From positions 1 through 52,881 of the forward strand of contig JARGFR010000003.1 in assembly GCA_029210985.1 (NCBI GenBank): 52,881 nt of DNA, in the 5' to 3' direction. Both the position numbers and the translations under genes were made by a program. This DNA comes from Spirochaetaceae bacterium. Lineage in GTDB: Bacteria > Spirochaetota > Spirochaetia > DSM-2461. This document shows, piece by piece, positions 40,269 through 48,462 of this stretch; the first letter of the stretch is position 1, and each line of letters opens with the position of its first letter. The notes beneath the pieces were generated by a model, which was given only the letters and a program-made list of their open reading frames with translations, ran no database searches and had not been told where the DNA came from.

Positions 40269-40490
40269 GTTGCGAAATCGTTCCTTGGTATAGAGGATAC
40301 ATCGTCCATTTGACGAGCCTCAGTGATATTCTGCGCTTTTCGGGCCGATATCCGTTGGAAAGGATCGGACGTGGCTGACAGGATTTGATTATTCGGATAT
40401 CGGATCATCAAAACCGTAAGTGTTGAATCTCCGCTTGGAAGGCATGGGTACGATCCTTCCGAGTCGTCCGTATTCCGAAGTTACCTGGTG

Positions 40491-40539
40491 ATGTTCGCTT
40501 TCGGCTCATTGCCGAAACGCCGCCACGCGGACCGAACAT
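40491..40539. other. Candidate structured RNA: compact three-way-junction fold
   Basis: ATGTTCG...CGAACAT outer stem enclosing TTTCGGC-TCATT-GCCGAAA and CCGC-CAC-GCGG; intergenic between divergent genes. Confidence 0.35.
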
Positions 40540-40635
40540 GTCTCTTTGGCCCGATAGTTCACTGTAAATTACTATATACTTTGTGTTAACGAATGTCGAT
40601 AGAAGAGACAAAGGCCCTCAAGTAAGGAAAGGTCC

Positions 40636-42630
40636 GTGCATCGAATAACCACCATCACTCTTCTCTTGTTTCTGAATACAGTACTTTGGTCTCAGACTTG
40701 GTATATTGCTCCGGCCGGGGCTTCCGGATCTCCGGAATCCGCCAGATCGGCGTCGTTTCGACCGCTTGGCGAAGGCGATGATCTGGGTGACTGGCTCCTC
40801 GATTCTCAGGGGTGGTACTGGATTCGAACCGACGTCGGTCTGGAGAGACCCACCGACGGGATTCTATTCGACGGCACCGATTTGGGCTGGACGGCGTGGT
40901 GGAATAATGTTTATGTCGGAGCTTCAGGATCCCCTCCCCCTCTGTGGGGGCCGTCTGATCCTGTGCCTCACATTGCCGATATATCCGGAACTGAGGGGCT
41001 GTCCGGCGAACTGCTGATGAAGGTGTATCTCAGGAAAGGATTCACTGCCGTTCCTCCCCTCCCCGTCACCGGGAATCTGGCGGAACTTCGGACAAAACAA
41101 GTTTACCGAGCGTTGATGGAGTACGGCATTCCTGCCTTTGTGTTCCTCTCAGGGCTGCTGCTGTTTTTCGGTTCTTTATCAGGTGGCATTATAGGCCGGA
41201 ATCCCTGGAACCTGAGCGTGTCCATGTTCGGTTTCTTCACGGCTGTTTACCACATCGGGACCGTGTTTTCCATCATACCGAACATCAGTGCCGTCGTGCC
41301 GTGGATGATTCCGATCATCGCATCACGTATCGCGGCGCCCTTCGCGGTGAGTTTCTGGCGCCGTTCCATCAGTGTCGCCGGGAAGAAAGATCCCGCCGTC
41401 ATATCCCTGATCGACTTTGTTCTGGCGGCATTCGTTTCAATTTGGGGTGTCATAGACCTGCTCTCACCTTCAACTCTTCCGAAATTCGCATATGCGATTC
41501 TGAGTGTCGATCCGATGCCCTGGTTCCTGGTGTGGTCGGCGACGGTCGCCTTGGTCTTATGGTTTGCAAAAACCATCGGGCGGCGTCCGAATCGCCTGAG
41601 TTCTTTGTTTCTCTGGCTGATCTCTGTCGCGGTACCGGCGGTATTCTTCTCACTGGGCTCAGGCCTAATGGAATTACCCGGTATTTTCATTGATTTGGGC
41701 TTGTCTGTATCCATCGCTGCGACGATTCCCATCGCCATTTCCAGCATGAAATCAGACAGGAAAGTTACTCATTTCGATATACTCGAGGCCCAGGAAGAAG
41801 AACCTGAAGAACTCGAACCCCTCCTTGAAGAAGCCGACAATGATGAAATCGAAATGAAAACTGTCACGGCCTCAGCACCGAAAGTCCCCAAGAACGACAA
41901 CTTATTAGTCAGCCTTCGGTCCGGTCTGTATCCCGAGTCCATCCCCTGGGATATGAATTGGGACCTGGCGTCGGCCAGACAGGGATCGGCACATCCCTCA
42001 ACAGGTTTCCATGAGATCTACACGGCGCCCGAGGGGAACCTCTCAGGATTTTCATTTATGGATGTCGGATCTTCGGATCTTGAATCCATGCTGTTCGCCC
42101 ATATCGCCCGGAGCGAGATATTGCGGCTGCACAAACCCGGAATCCCTTTACCTCGAATCGCCCGAAGGGTTCACCGCAAAACCTCGGCGGCGGCCGGCGC
42201 GGCCGGCAGCACAATGAACGGTGTCATCGGTCGGTTTCGAGATGATACACTGTCGTTCCTGCCTCTCTCACTGCCCCCTCTGCTTCTGAAACGAAACGCT
42301 GCAGGCAAAATCATCACTCTCCAGCCATTCGAGGGGCAGGCCGCCAATCCGGCTTTGGGAAGTCCGAGATTTGGCGAAAAGGGATTGAGAACAGTGAATG
42401 TCTCCATGTTCGGCGGAGATGTTATGGCCATCTATACGCCGGCCCTGCTCGAAGCGGTCTCACCCGGGGGTCGGTTATGGGGAGTACGGGGATTGGCCGA
42501 GGCATTGAAGAATTCCAAGGGAATGAAATCTGAAGAAATTGTGGCGGATATCATCGGTTCTTTGAAGGATTTCATCGCCAGGGACAGACTGGATTTTCCA
42601 CTCCAGATTCTAATAATCAGAAAACGCTGA
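40636..42630 (+). CDS. 7TM membrane protein with N-terminal extracytoplasmic domain and C-terminal degenerate SpoIIE/PP2C-like domain
   Basis: Signal peptide, jelly-roll-like N-domain, 7 TM, then SpoIIE-like pattern STGFHEIYTAPEGNLSGFSFMDVGSSDLESMLF ... LPPLLLKRNAAGKI ... LWGVRGLAEALKNSKGMKSEEIVADIIGSLKDFI. Confidence 0.65.
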   Translation: MHRITTITLLLFLNTVLWSQTWYIAPAGASGSPESARSASFRPLGEGDDLGDWLLDSQGWYWIRTDVGLERPTDGILFDGTDLGWTAWWNNVYVGASGSPPPLWGPSDPVPHIADISGTEGLSGELLMKVYLRKGFTAVPPLPVTGNLAELRTKQVYRALMEYGIPAFVFLSGLLLFFGSLSGGIIGRNPWNLSVSMFGFFTAVYHIGTVFSIIPNISAVVPWMIPIIASRIAAPFAVSFWRRSISVAGKKDPAVISLIDFVLAAFVSIWGVIDLLSPSTLPKFAYAILSVDPMPWFLVWSATVALVLWFAKTIGRRPNRLSSLFLWLISVAVPAVFFSLGSGLMELPGIFIDLGLSVSIAATIPIAISSMKSDRKVTHFDILEAQEEEPEELEPLLEEADNDEIEMKTVTASAPKVPKNDNLLVSLRSGLYPESIPWDMNWDLASARQGSAHPSTGFHEIYTAPEGNLSGFSFMDVGSSDLESMLFAHIARSEILRLHKPGIPLPRIARRVHRKTSAAAGAAGSTMNGVIGRFRDDTLSFLPLSLPPLLLKRNAAGKIITLQPFEGQAANPALGSPRFGEKGLRTVNVSMFGGDVMAIYTPALLEAVSPGGRLWGVRGLAEALKNSKGMKSEEIVADIIGSLKDFIARDRLDFPLQILIIRKR

Positions 42631-42636
42631 AAGATT

Positions 42637-43950
42637 TTACCAGCGATCCTGCTTCACGTCGTCAACAGTCCGCCGAAAACGGTTTTCTCGATGTATTTTC
42701 GAGGCAAGTTCGGCCAGAGACTTGCCGTCTGTCTCAGATGCCGCAATCACGGCGTTGATCGAACGGTTCTCAAGAAGCGGCAGTCCTACGGTCCAACCCA
42801 GTCCTTTTCCCTCACCGGGAGTATCGACAATAATGACAAGATCATAATCGGCGGCCATGGCCGAAAGTACATCGTTCTCCACCGGACAGATAAATCTCAT
42901 GGAGAATACCCTCACAGAGAAACCTATCTTGATAAGGCGATCAGCTGCTCTCACGGCCTCTTTTGCCATATGACCGGCTGCGATGAAGAGAACCTTCCCG
43001 GCGTTGCCGGCGACATTCTCCTTGACGATTATCCCTGTTCCGGTCTGCCAGTCGGACTTCAGCACGGTTCTCGGAGACAGCGCTGCAGTCCCCGGTTGAA
43101 CCATCAATATGGATTTCTGATGCTCCAGAGCCCAATTGATGCCGCCCGCCAAATCCGTATCGTTGGCTGGAGTGAGGATGGGGCTCGAGGTGACAGCCTG
43201 AAGTATTGCCGCCCCCGGGCTATGGTTTTCAGAAAGGAAAATCATCCTTGGTATCGCTGATTGACCGACCAGATAGGCGGCGTGAACAGCCTCGTCCCCG
43301 GTAACGGCCATTATCGGAACCAGATTGGCGGCAGCCAGGCATCTTGCCGCGAGAAACCTCTCATTGATTTCCAATTTTTGGTCAAGATAGATCGGTTTTT
43401 CCCCTGTCCAGGAGCCGCAAGAGAACGGCAGCTCCCACTGAAAACTTCTCGGCTTGATGTCTGTTTTCGGCCATGAAGCCACATGATGGAAATTGATGAC
43501 CCCGGTGTCGTCATTACTGAAAAAACCACTTTCATTTTCCCGGACCAAGGGGAAAAAACGTTCGAGGATTCTGGTGATGAATACAGGATAGCGATGCCCC
43601 GATTCTCCGGGAGTTCTGGGAAGTGCTGCCAGCAGTATTCGTCGTACATTTCGACCCTGAGTCGAAACAGCTTCGTCAATACGTTTCCAGAGTTCGGGAG
43701 TTGCGGCGAATCCATCGAATGTCACACAGAAAATACGGGCAGTTCCGCCATCACCCCGGGTACGGCGGCCTTTATCAACCGCTTCCCAGGCCAGACCGCC
43801 TTGTTCCACCGGCCATATCACCTTATCGCTTTCAGTCACTTTACGGCGCAGCGACAACGCTGCCTCGGAGGCTGATAAAGCGGGTCTCGGATCGATGCCG
43901 CGATTTCCGGCCAGGGAGATGATGGATTCGTTAAGAGACTCGAAGGTCAA
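42637..43950 (-). CDS. Transketolase pyrimidine/C-terminal-domain-like protein (probable catalytically divergent DXS/transketolase relative)
   Basis: KVLFIAAGHMAKEAVRAADRLIKIGFSVRVFSMRFICPVENDVLSAMAADYDLVIIVDTPGEGKGLGWTV resembles transketolase_C; no recognisable TPP motif. Confidence 0.6.
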   Translation of the reverse strand: MTFESLNESIISLAGNRGIDPRPALSASEAALSLRRKVTESDKVIWPVEQGGLAWEAVDKGRRTRGDGGTARIFCVTFDGFAATPELWKRIDEAVSTQGRNVRRILLAALPRTPGESGHRYPVFITRILERFFPLVRENESGFFSNDDTGVINFHHVASWPKTDIKPRSFQWELPFSCGSWTGEKPIYLDQKLEINERFLAARCLAAANLVPIMAVTGDEAVHAAYLVGQSAIPRMIFLSENHSPGAAILQAVTSSPILTPANDTDLAGGINWALEHQKSILMVQPGTAALSPRTVLKSDWQTGTGIIVKENVAGNAGKVLFIAAGHMAKEAVRAADRLIKIGFSVRVFSMRFICPVENDVLSAMAADYDLVIIVDTPGEGKGLGWTVGLPLLENRSINAVIAASETDGKSLAELASKIHRENRFRRTVDDVKQDRW

Positions 43951-43970
43951 TTCTCTATATCTCCGGACAT

Positions 43971-44007
43971 GAAAAAGCGGTCACGCATTGGCAGTGACCG
44001 CTCTTCT
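43971..44007 (-). terminator. Intrinsic terminator downstream of the bS22-like gene
   Basis: Minus strand AGCGGTCAC-TGCCAATGC-GTGACCGCT-TTTTC. Confidence 0.8.
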
Positions 44008-44032
44008 TTAGTTTTTTGGATAGTCAGAACCG

Positions 44033-44122
44033 TTACTTGTTCTTGTGGCGGTTCTTTCTGAGTTTTTTCTTTCGCTTGTGAGTGGCTATCTTCTTTCTCT
44101 TGCGTTTTCGTCCACAGGGCAC
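44033..44122 (-). CDS. 29-aa AURKAIP1/COX24-domain basic protein, bS22-like small ribosomal protein
   Basis: GTG start, (M)PCGRKRKRKKIATHKRKKKLRKNRHKNK*, SD TTAGGAGACC upstream, terminator downstream; not in ORF track (too short). Confidence 0.85.
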   Translation of the reverse strand: MPCGRKRKRKKIATHKRKKKLRKNRHKNK

Positions 44123-44206
44123 TGTATTGGTCTCCTAAAAAAATGTTCTGGTGCTGAGTGCTCGGGAAGTATGACGTTAGGCGTCAACTTGGTCAAGGGA
44201 GAGGAT

Positions 44207-45166
44207 TTACCTCGCCGAAGCCATAAACGACTCGATTGTGTCTACGAGGCCCCCGGATATCCGAGGATTGAGGGAGACGTCAAACCATAAAACGTTGGGA
44301 AGGGAGTTGAAAAATGTCATCTGTCTCTTGGCGTAACGTCGTGTATTGCGGAGAATAAGTTCTCTGGCCTCTTCCACCCGGCGCATCTCTCCCTCATCAT
44401 TTCTGAACCACTCTCTGTAACCAATGGCCTTCATACCGGGATGATGCGGTCGGGCACCGCCCGATATCAGCGTTTTTACCTCGTTTTCCAGCCCGGCGTT
44501 CAGCATGGATTCAACTCGTTCTTCGATGCGCCGGTACAGTTCCGCCCGCTCACGCTTGAGGCCGACGCACAGGATACGGAAATCGGTCCTCGGAATATCC
44601 GGAACCGGATAATCCGAGAGAGGTCGGCCGCTTTGGGCATACACCTCCAAGGCTCTGAGTATTCGATATCTGTCGGCGGGAGCGATTCGTCCGGCGCTGA
44701 CCGGATCGATACCGGCCAGTTCTCTGTGGATATCGGCATCGTCCCTGTCCCCCCATTCCTTTTCTATACGGGCGCGAATTTCCGGATCCGCCGGCGGCGT
44801 CTGCGGAACCCCGACCAGCCATGCCTTGAGGTAATACGCCGTTCCTCCTGAGATGAACGGCACACGGTTTCGTTGAAGAATATCCGCAATGGAAACGTCG
44901 GCTCGATGGCAGAATTCTCCCACGTCGAAACGTTCGGTATAATCGAGGAAGTCGATAAGATGGTGGGGAATATTTCGAAGAGTTTCAGTGTCCGGTTTGG
45001 CGGTTCCAATGTTGAGGCCGCGGTATACCTGAAGAGAATCGGCGCTCACGATCTCGGCCCTGCCGGCGAAATATCGCGCCAATAGAGAAGTTTTTCCGAC
45101 ACCCGTGGGCCCGAAGACTATAATGACTTTCGGAGGATCAGTCCTGCTTGATGCTGTACTGGACAT
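44207..45166 (-). CDS. miaA: tRNA dimethylallyltransferase
   Basis: IIVFGPTGVGKTSLLARYF, VSADSLQVYRGLNIGTAKPD, HHLIDF; start at MSSTASS, ATG 45166. Confidence 0.94.
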   Translation of the reverse strand: MSSTASSRTDPPKVIIVFGPTGVGKTSLLARYFAGRAEIVSADSLQVYRGLNIGTAKPDTETLRNIPHHLIDFLDYTERFDVGEFCHRADVSIADILQRNRVPFISGGTAYYLKAWLVGVPQTPPADPEIRARIEKEWGDRDDADIHRELAGIDPVSAGRIAPADRYRILRALEVYAQSGRPLSDYPVPDIPRTDFRILCVGLKRERAELYRRIEERVESMLNAGLENEVKTLISGGARPHHPGMKAIGYREWFRNDEGEMRRVEEARELILRNTRRYAKRQMTFFNSLPNVLWFDVSLNPRISGGLVDTIESFMASAR

Positions 45167-45347
45167 CTTCCGTGACGATCTCTTTGATGGCCAGGGACAC
45201 AATTTTGCCCCCGGCGGATTCCAATTCCTCGGAACCGGCCATACTGATCTGTTTCGCACGGTGAATTGCCGCGTTAGTGAGTTCGTACATGTTCTTATCT
45301 GCGGAAACCAAGTTTCCCAGAGGGATATTCGAGTTATGCTTTGTCAT
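45138..45347 (-). CDS. rpoZ: RNA polymerase omega subunit
   Basis: 69 aa; NMYELTNAAIHRAKQI...KIVSLAIKEIVTEDVQY; position 5' of miaA. Confidence 0.8.
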   Translation of the reverse strand: MTKHNSNIPLGNLVSADKNMYELTNAAIHRAKQISMAGSEELESAGGKIVSLAIKEIVTEDVQYSIKQD

Positions 45348-45427
45348 GGAAGCGCCTCAAGTTTTTCAGAGTGAACATATTATAGCGAAACCGCCCGCTG
45401 ATAGTCTATACGGGCGGGTCGGCACGC

Positions 45428-45934
45428 CTATTTCATTTCCGGAATAACCGGTCTCCAAGAGGAGGGATTACCATAGTCCAATCCCTCAGGCAGGTCGGAT
45501 GGCCGGACAGGCTGCCAGACCTGATTTCGCCCGAATGGTCCAATCTTTCCTCGGACCACCAGGTTGTTTCCCTCCCGCCACATTTCGCTGGCGTAGACTT
45601 TTCCTTCCTTAGGATCGCAAATATTGCCTCTCTTCCACTTGCTGCCGCGATCTTCCATGTCCCAGATGATATCCATACCGGCATAGAATGGATCGCCGAT
45701 GACTTTTTCAGCCCGATCGCCGGGTCGATTGATCATATCTTTCATGACGCCTTCGTCAAAAGTGACTACCATGCGGCCATAGAGTTTACCCCGATATTCG
45801 TAAATGTAGGTGAACATCGTCGAGTCACCCGTGTTCTCGTCCACACCACGCCAGAGGCCTGTGACATCTTCTGCTGCTGACAAGGCGAAAGCGGTAAGCA
45901 GAAACAGAGAAATGATAAGGAACCCTTTTTTCAT
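45428..45934 (-). CDS. DUF2147 domain-containing exported protein
   Basis: Signal peptide MKKGFLIISLFLLTAFALSA; DVTGLWRGVDENTGDS..., GKLYGRMVV, GKVYASEMWREGNNLVVRGKIGPFGRNQVWQPV. Confidence 0.85.
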   Translation of the reverse strand: MKKGFLIISLFLLTAFALSAAEDVTGLWRGVDENTGDSTMFTYIYEYRGKLYGRMVVTFDEGVMKDMINRPGDRAEKVIGDPFYAGMDIIWDMEDRGSKWKRGNICDPKEGKVYASEMWREGNNLVVRGKIGPFGRNQVWQPVRPSDLPEGLDYGNPSSWRPVIPEMK

Positions 45935-46191
45935 GAAGTACTCCTGAAAGTGATTTGACGCGATTATATTCCGGAGTGAAGCCGTTCGCAATCTGATGTT
46001 TCATTCCCCGGGGGTGAGAAGCCATGTCCTTGCGAGTTTCCCGATCGAAGAAATTGACCGAAAAGAGCAGTGTCTTCTGATTCGGCCCATCCTTGGAACT
46101 GGTCGTGTGGCGACGGCCCGAGGGAACGGTGTTGAATGAGACGTAAGAGAACTCTAGATTCTATCACCTTGAACATTCTATTCTTCATATC

Positions 46192-46929
46192 ATGACACTT
46201 GAAGGCCGCACGGCGATGGTGACAGGCGGTGCCAGGAGACTCGGAGCAGCTATTGTCCGAGGACTTGCAGCAAACGGATGCCGAACAATTATCCATTGCC
46301 GCAATTCGATGGAGGAAGCGAAAATACTTGCCGGTGAAATCAGAAACGGCGGCGGTAAAACCCAGGTTGTCCGGCGAGATCTTGCTGATCCCGACGACAT
46401 TGCGCTCTGGTTCGAATCTTTAAGCGAAGAAATCGGAGAAATCGATATCCTGGTCAACTCCGCATCGGAATATATCCGCGACCGGTACGAGACGATGAGC
46501 CCCGCGGACCTGAACCGATCGATGGCGATTCACGCCGTCTCTCCTCTGGCCATGATAACCGCCATGAAAGGCCGGAACACGCCGGGAGCTGTCGTTAATT
46601 TACTTGATACCCGTACATCCGGTCCGGATCCCGGGCACGCCTCCTACCATCTCGGCAAGCGGGCACTCGCCGCATTGACTCGTGAACTGGCCGTCGAAAT
46701 GGCGCCTAATATCCGGATAAACGCCGTCTCTCCGGGCATAGTCCTTCCAGCCGAAGGCAAAGACCCGGATTGGATCGAAAGAATGGCCTTGACAAACCCT
46801 ATGGGCAGGTGGGGACACGAAGGGGATGTGGTGGATGCCGTGCTGTATCTGATTCGGGCTGATTTCGTCACCGGAGAGATTCTCCATGTCGACGGCGGAC
46901 GTCATCTGAACGGCTGCAGAAATGAATAG
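46192..46929 (+). CDS. Short-chain dehydrogenase/reductase, FolM/pteridine-reductase-like by context
   Basis: TGGARRLGAAIVRGLA, ILVNSAS, SYHLGKRAL, INAVSPGI; directly followed by folB. Confidence 0.85.
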   Translation: MTLEGRTAMVTGGARRLGAAIVRGLAANGCRTIIHCRNSMEEAKILAGEIRNGGGKTQVVRRDLADPDDIALWFESLSEEIGEIDILVNSASEYIRDRYETMSPADLNRSMAIHAVSPLAMITAMKGRNTPGAVVNLLDTRTSGPDPGHASYHLGKRALAALTRELAVEMAPNIRINAVSPGIVLPAEGKDPDWIERMALTNPMGRWGHEGDVVDAVLYLIRADFVTGEILHVDGGRHLNGCRNE

Positions 46930-47299
46930 CAATCCGGGAGACAGAATTCACATCCGCGATCTCACCGTAACCACGGTGATCGGTGTGTACCCCGAGGAAC
47001 GTGATATCAGGCAGGATCTGATTCTCAACGTTGAAATCATGACGGACCTGAAGGAAGCCGGTCTGACGGATGATTTTGAGCGAACCATCGATTATGACAC
47101 ACTGACCGAAAAAATATCGGAATTGGTGGAGAACTCGTCATTTAAGCTCATCGAATCCGTGGCGGCATCTGTTGCTGATTACATTCTGGGCGTAACGGGT
47201 GTGAATGCATGCAGGGTGACGGTAGACAAGCCCGGGGCTGTTCGCCGGGCACGAAGCGTGGCGGTGGAAATTTTCAGAGATCAGCAGTCCGGGGGCTGA
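46922..47299 (+). CDS. folB: Dihydroneopterin aldolase
   Basis: IHIRDLTVTTVIGVYPEERDIRQDLILNVEI, IDYDTLTEKI, KLIESVAASVADYIL, VTVDKPGAVR. Confidence 0.93.
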   Translation: MNSNPGDRIHIRDLTVTTVIGVYPEERDIRQDLILNVEIMTDLKEAGLTDDFERTIDYDTLTEKISELVENSSFKLIESVAASVADYILGVTGVNACRVTVDKPGAVRRARSVAVEIFRDQQSGG

Positions 47300-48347
47300 T
47301 TCGGCATTGGCGCCCCAGCATGCCGCACGCGGCTTGTATGCCTTTACCCTTGCTTTTACGGGTCCGGCATTCTCTCCCCGAGGATCTTATGATATCGAAA
47401 AAACGATCCACCGAGTCATCGGACGGCGCCGGCCAGGGAGATGAAGACCGGGGATGGTAGGGAATCAGATTCACTTTCGCCTCCAGGCCGTCCATCCATT
47501 GAATCAGCTTCTCCGCATCGTCTTGAGAATCATTCACCCCGGGTATCAGGACATATTCGACGAACAGGGCGTCTTTGATCCGGGATTGAGGCGCGTCCAA
47601 CAGCGCAGATTTTAACACGCCCAAGGGCCAGGTCTTATTGATCGGCATCAGCCGGTTCCGGACCCGGTCGGTGGGAGCGTTCAGACTGACCGCCAGGTGA
47701 AGAGTTCTGTAGGCCCGATCAGGATAACGATGTTCCAATTCCGTCAGCTTCCTGATTCCGTCCACATGACCCGAGGTGGAGATGGATATTCGTCTTTTGG
47801 GAACGCCCGGTCCTTTGGGGTCCGAGAAGATATCCACCGCCCTCATGACATTGGTGAAATTATCGAACGGTTCACCCATTCCCATGAAGACCAGATTTCG
47901 GGGTATGAGGGATAATCCGAATTTGACCGACGCCCATTGGGAAACGATTTCTGCTGTGGAGAGATTGCGTATGAATCCCATTTGAGCTGTTTCACAGAAT
48001 GAACAGCCTCGAGCACAGCCAACCTGGCTCGAAACACAGAGGGTGTGCCATTCGGCCATGGGTATGAGGACGGTTTCGGTTAATGCCCCGTCGTTAAGCT
48101 TGAGTGTAAACTTTTTTGTTCCGCCGTCATCGATGTTGTCACCGATGTCCGGGACTTCCACGGACAAATCCTCGCCGATACGTCGGGCCAGATCCGGCAC
48201 CGGCCGGAATTCCGGCACCCCCCCGACATCGGCGTTCCCCTCCTGATACAGATGGCGGAAGAATGCTTCGGCGTGGTAGGGACCCTTGCCGTAGTTTTCT
48301 TTGAAATCTCGTATGAGATCGTTTCTGCTTCTGTCGAATCCGCTCAA
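47274..48347 (-). CDS. rlmN: 23S rRNA (adenine(2503)-C(2))-methyltransferase (radical SAM)
   Basis: CARGCSFCETAQMGF, NLVFMGMGEPFDNF, C-terminal IQAACGML; TTG 48347 suggested as start (preceded by GAGGG), ORF-track start overlaps asnS. Confidence 0.92.
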   Translation of the reverse strand: MSGFDRSRNDLIRDFKENYGKGPYHAEAFFRHLYQEGNADVGGVPEFRPVPDLARRIGEDLSVEVPDIGDNIDDGGTKKFTLKLNDGALTETVLIPMAEWHTLCVSSQVGCARGCSFCETAQMGFIRNLSTAEIVSQWASVKFGLSLIPRNLVFMGMGEPFDNFTNVMRAVDIFSDPKGPGVPKRRISISTSGHVDGIRKLTELEHRYPDRAYRTLHLAVSLNAPTDRVRNRLMPINKTWPLGVLKSALLDAPQSRIKDALFVEYVLIPGVNDSQDDAEKLIQWMDGLEAKVNLIPYHPRSSSPWPAPSDDSVDRFFDIIRSSGRECRTRKSKGKGIQAACGMLGRQCRISPRTADL

Positions 48348-48462
48348 AAAATCATCCCTCACACCGTATCCGGTCGATTCCAGAAAACTACCGCCAGACA
48401 CCGACCAAAGCAAGTCCCAATGAGCTTGACTCAGCCGTTTCCCGGCCTTAGTGTGATGTCTT

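Noticed and set aside
40408-40611. 67-aa minus-strand ORF in the helicase/7TM intergenic gap
   Set aside because: No SD at its ATG and no family match; RNA structure is at least as good an explanation, so not called as CDS
40815-40835. tRNA T-loop-like GATTCGAACC
   Set aside because: Lies within the 7TM protein coding sequence; no cloverleaf around it
45964-46296. 110-aa minus-strand ORF between DUF2147 and the SDR gene
   Set aside because: Overlaps the start of the SDR gene antisense; no SD or recognisable motif. Also considered as a possible 6S/SRP-like RNA but no diagnostic motif was found
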